Positions 61,742-64,000 of a stretch of 64,000 bases of DNA are shown here, piece after piece. Origin of the DNA: Mycobacterium barrassiae (lineage in GTDB: Bacteria > Actinomycetota > Actinomycetes > Mycobacteriales > Mycobacteriaceae); the NCBI RefSeq assembly GCF_025822765.1, contig NZ_JACKUK010000023.1, forward strand, positions 267,535 through 331,534, in the 5' to 3' direction. The position numbers were made by a program, and so were the translations under genes. Position 1 is the stretch's first letter, and each line of letters begins with the position of its first letter. The notes under the pieces were generated by a model. That model saw nothing but the letters and a program-made list of their open reading frames with translations, ran no database searches and was not told the origin of the DNA.

Positions 61742-62298
61742 TAGACCTCCAGCAACTCGCCTTCTTTGTGCTTGACCAGTTCGTCGATCTGATTGGTGTA
61801 GGTGTGGGTGATCTTGTCGAGATCCTTCTCGGCCCTGCTCACCTCGTCCTCGCCCGCCTCGCCGTCCTTCTTGATGCGGTGCAACTCCTCCATCGCCTTG
61901 CGGCGGATGTTGCGTACCGACACCCGGGCGTCCTCGCCCTTGGCCTTGGCCTGCTTCACCAGGTCACGACGGCGTTCCTCGGTCAGCTGCGGAATGGACA
62001 CCCGAATGACGTTCCCATCGTTCGTCGGGTTCACACCGAGGTCGGAGTTGCGGATCGCTTCTTCGATGTTGCGCAGTTGGTTGGCCTCGTACGGCTTGAT
62101 GACGACCAGCCGCGGCTCGGGAACGTTGATGCTCGACAGCTGCGTGATCGGCGTGGGCGAACCGTAGTAGTCCATGTTCACGCGGGCGAACATGCCCGGG
62201 TTGGCGCGGCCGGTACGGATCGACGACAGGTCGTCGCGCGCCACTGCCACCGCCTTCTCCATCTTCTCTTCGGCATCGAAGAGGGTTTCGTCGATCAC
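61741..62298 (-). CDS. frr: Ribosome recycling factor Frr
   Basis: 185 residues, the standard length. Splits post-termination ribosomes with EF-G. Family features: [15 protein letters not shown] near residue 26, [14 protein letters not shown] and [21 protein letters not shown]. pyrH lies 41 bp upstream and cdsA overlaps downstream, the conserved pyrH-frr-cdsA operon. Confidence 0.98.
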   Translation of the reverse strand: MIDETLFDAEEKMEKAVAVARDDLSSIRTGRANPGMFARVNMDYYGSPTPITQLSSINVPEPRLVVIKPYEANQLRNIEEAIRNSDLGVNPTNDGNVIRVSIPQLTEERRRDLVKQAKAKGEDARVSVRNIRRKAMEELHRIKKDGEAGEDEVSRAEKDLDKITHTYTNQIDELVKHKEGELLEV

Positions 62299-62339
62299 GT
62301 TGCTCTCCTCATGACGGGCTCCTCGCGGGCGCGTCCGTA

Positions 62340-63149
62340 TTACGTGGTGACCAGTGTTCCGATCTTCTCACCTGCGACCGCACGCGCGATATTGCCATCG
62401 GTGAGCAGGTTGAACACCAAGATCGGCATGCCATTGTCCATGCACAGGCTGAACGCGGTCGCATCGGCGACCTTCAGACCGCGGTCGATCACCTCACGGT
62501 GGCTGATCGCGGTCAACAGTTCGGCGTTGGGATCCACCCTCGGATCGGCGGTGAAGACGCCGTCGACGGCCTTGGCCATCAGCACCACCTCGGCGCCGAT
62601 CTCGAGCGCCCGCTGCGCGGCCGTGGTGTCGGTCGAGAAGTACGGCAGGCCCATGCCTGCGCCGAAGATGACCACCCGGCCCTTTTCGAGATGTCGACGG
62701 GCGCGAAGGGGGATGTACGGTTCGGCGACCTGGCCCATCGTGATCGCGGTCTGAACGCGGGTCTGAATACCTTCCTTCTCCAGGAAGTCTTGCAGCGCAA
62801 GGCTGTTCATCACCGTGCCGAGCATGCCCATGTAGTCGCTGCGGGTTCGCTCCATGCCCCGCTGCTGCAGTTGGGCACCGCGGAAGAAGTTGCCGCCACC
62901 GATGACGACGGCCACCTGCACACCGCTGCGAACGACTTCGGCGATCTGTTGGGCCACCTGGTGAACGACGTCAGGGTCCAGGCCCACTTCCCCACCGCCG
63001 AACATCTCCCCGCCGAGCTTGAGGAGCACGCGGGAGTACACCGGCCGAAGCGCTGTATCGGCGTGCGGATCGGATGAGGAAGCGGGGGCGGCACCGTTGG
63101 AGCTGGTCGGCTCCGGAACCGCCGGGCCGGCGACATTTGATTCCGCCAT
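62340..63149 (-). CDS. pyrH: UMP kinase PyrH
   Basis: 269 residues. ATP- and UMP-binding amino-acid-kinase fold: [26 protein letters not shown] and [13 protein letters not shown]. The first ~38 residues ([16 protein letters not shown]...) are a low-complexity extension typical of mycobacterial PyrH. Phosphorylates UMP to UDP; essential. Confidence 0.97.
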   Translation of the reverse strand: MAESNVAGPAVPEPTSSNGAAPASSSDPHADTALRPVYSRVLLKLGGEMFGGGEVGLDPDVVHQVAQQIAEVVRSGVQVAVVIGGGNFFRGAQLQQRGMERTRSDYMGMLGTVMNSLALQDFLEKEGIQTRVQTAITMGQVAEPYIPLRARRHLEKGRVVIFGAGMGLPYFSTDTTAAQRALEIGAEVVLMAKAVDGVFTADPRVDPNAELLTAISHREVIDRGLKVADATAFSLCMDNGMPILVFNLLTDGNIARAVAGEKIGTLVTT

Positions 63150-63235
63150 CCGACTCCTTCGGGTCCTCGCTGAGACTCCCCTAATCCTGCCTCATGGCGG
63201 CCTCGAGACCGGCATCCGGGGTCGCGCGTGGCGGA

Positions 63236-63958
<723 letters not shown>

Positions 63959-63959
<1 letters not shown>

Positions 63960-64000
63960 TGGAAGAGCTGCTCGAGGATCAGCCGCTGGGCTATCTCCTG
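63959..64000 (+). CDS. MarR-family regulator (start only)
   Basis: Fourteen codons from ATG 63959 (MEELLEDQPLGYLL) reach the window edge. The LGYLL segment is the usual N-terminal helix of MarR proteins, and the divergent palindromic operators support a regulator. Too short for certainty. Confidence 0.5.

Overview
The window is high-GC actinobacterial DNA, almost certainly a non-tuberculous Mycobacterium/Mycolicibacterium chromosome. The backbone follows the Mycobacterium tuberculosis Rv2861c-Rv2883c order as I remember it: mapB, the penicillin-binding lipoprotein, GNAT, ispG(gcpE), rip1, dxr, mpt83, dipZ, mpt70, a DUF2631 membrane protein, then rlmN, cdsA, frr and pyrH. F420-dependent enzymes, a mycofactocin-type dehydrogenase, a WS/DGAT acyltransferase and a GAP/Sap-like protein are also typical of mycobacteria.

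Layout. 1-1206: the transposase end of an IS110-family element, with a 124-bp tandem duplication in its non-coding end, abutting a shortened alpha/beta-hydrolase gene. 1.2-15.7 kb: core genes (lipoprotein, cobQ, mapB, a TetR/DUF1214/sulfotransferase group, DUF1707, PBP, two GNATs, ispG-rip1-dxr). 15.8-19.1 kb: fasciclin/DipZ locus; the first fasciclin gene (mpt83-like) has an in-frame TGA, and both fasciclin genes have SigK-type promoter matches. 19.1-21.8 kb: a SigI-like ECF sigma factor divergent from an NmrA-like reductase and an F420 (Ddn-like) reductase; two copies of the same ECF promoter sit back to back between them.

21.8-57.6 kb: a long accessory catabolic region with LLM monooxygenases, acyl-CoA dehydrogenases, a MaoC-type dehydratase, two P450s and a ferredoxin, SDRs, a Baeyer-Villiger monooxygenase (BVMO), an aldolase, ADH, esterase, SMP-30 lactonase, thioesterases, CoA-transferase, ALDH and three APH-like phosphotransferases. 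The clearest unit is a tightly packed minus-strand operon (44748 to 37930): NIPSNAP - P450 - ADH - HpcH aldolase - SDR - BVMO - esterase, divergent from a lactonase/thioesterase pair. This reads as hydroxylation, oxidation to ketone, Baeyer-Villiger insertion and ester or lactone hydrolysis of an unknown hydrophobic (possibly alicyclic, terpenoid or steroid-like) substrate.

Nine intergenic sites in this region (25.7-55.7 kb) carry one 26-bp element, TGACA(C/T) then TGTAAAG with a nearly fixed 19-bp phase; in several cases a start codon follows 7-8 nt later. Two paralogous TetR genes of equal length lie inside the region and are the obvious candidate regulators. This undescribed-looking regulon is the most interesting signal in the window.

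57.7-64 kb: return to backbone (rlmN, cdsA, frr, pyrH), with an EamA transporter/LLM pair inserted between rlmN and cdsA, and a methyltransferase/MarR divergent pair with two tandem operators at the right edge. No tRNA, rRNA or CRISPR array was seen. No gene-free stretch exceeds about 300 bases; the longest is the 257-bp IS non-coding end.
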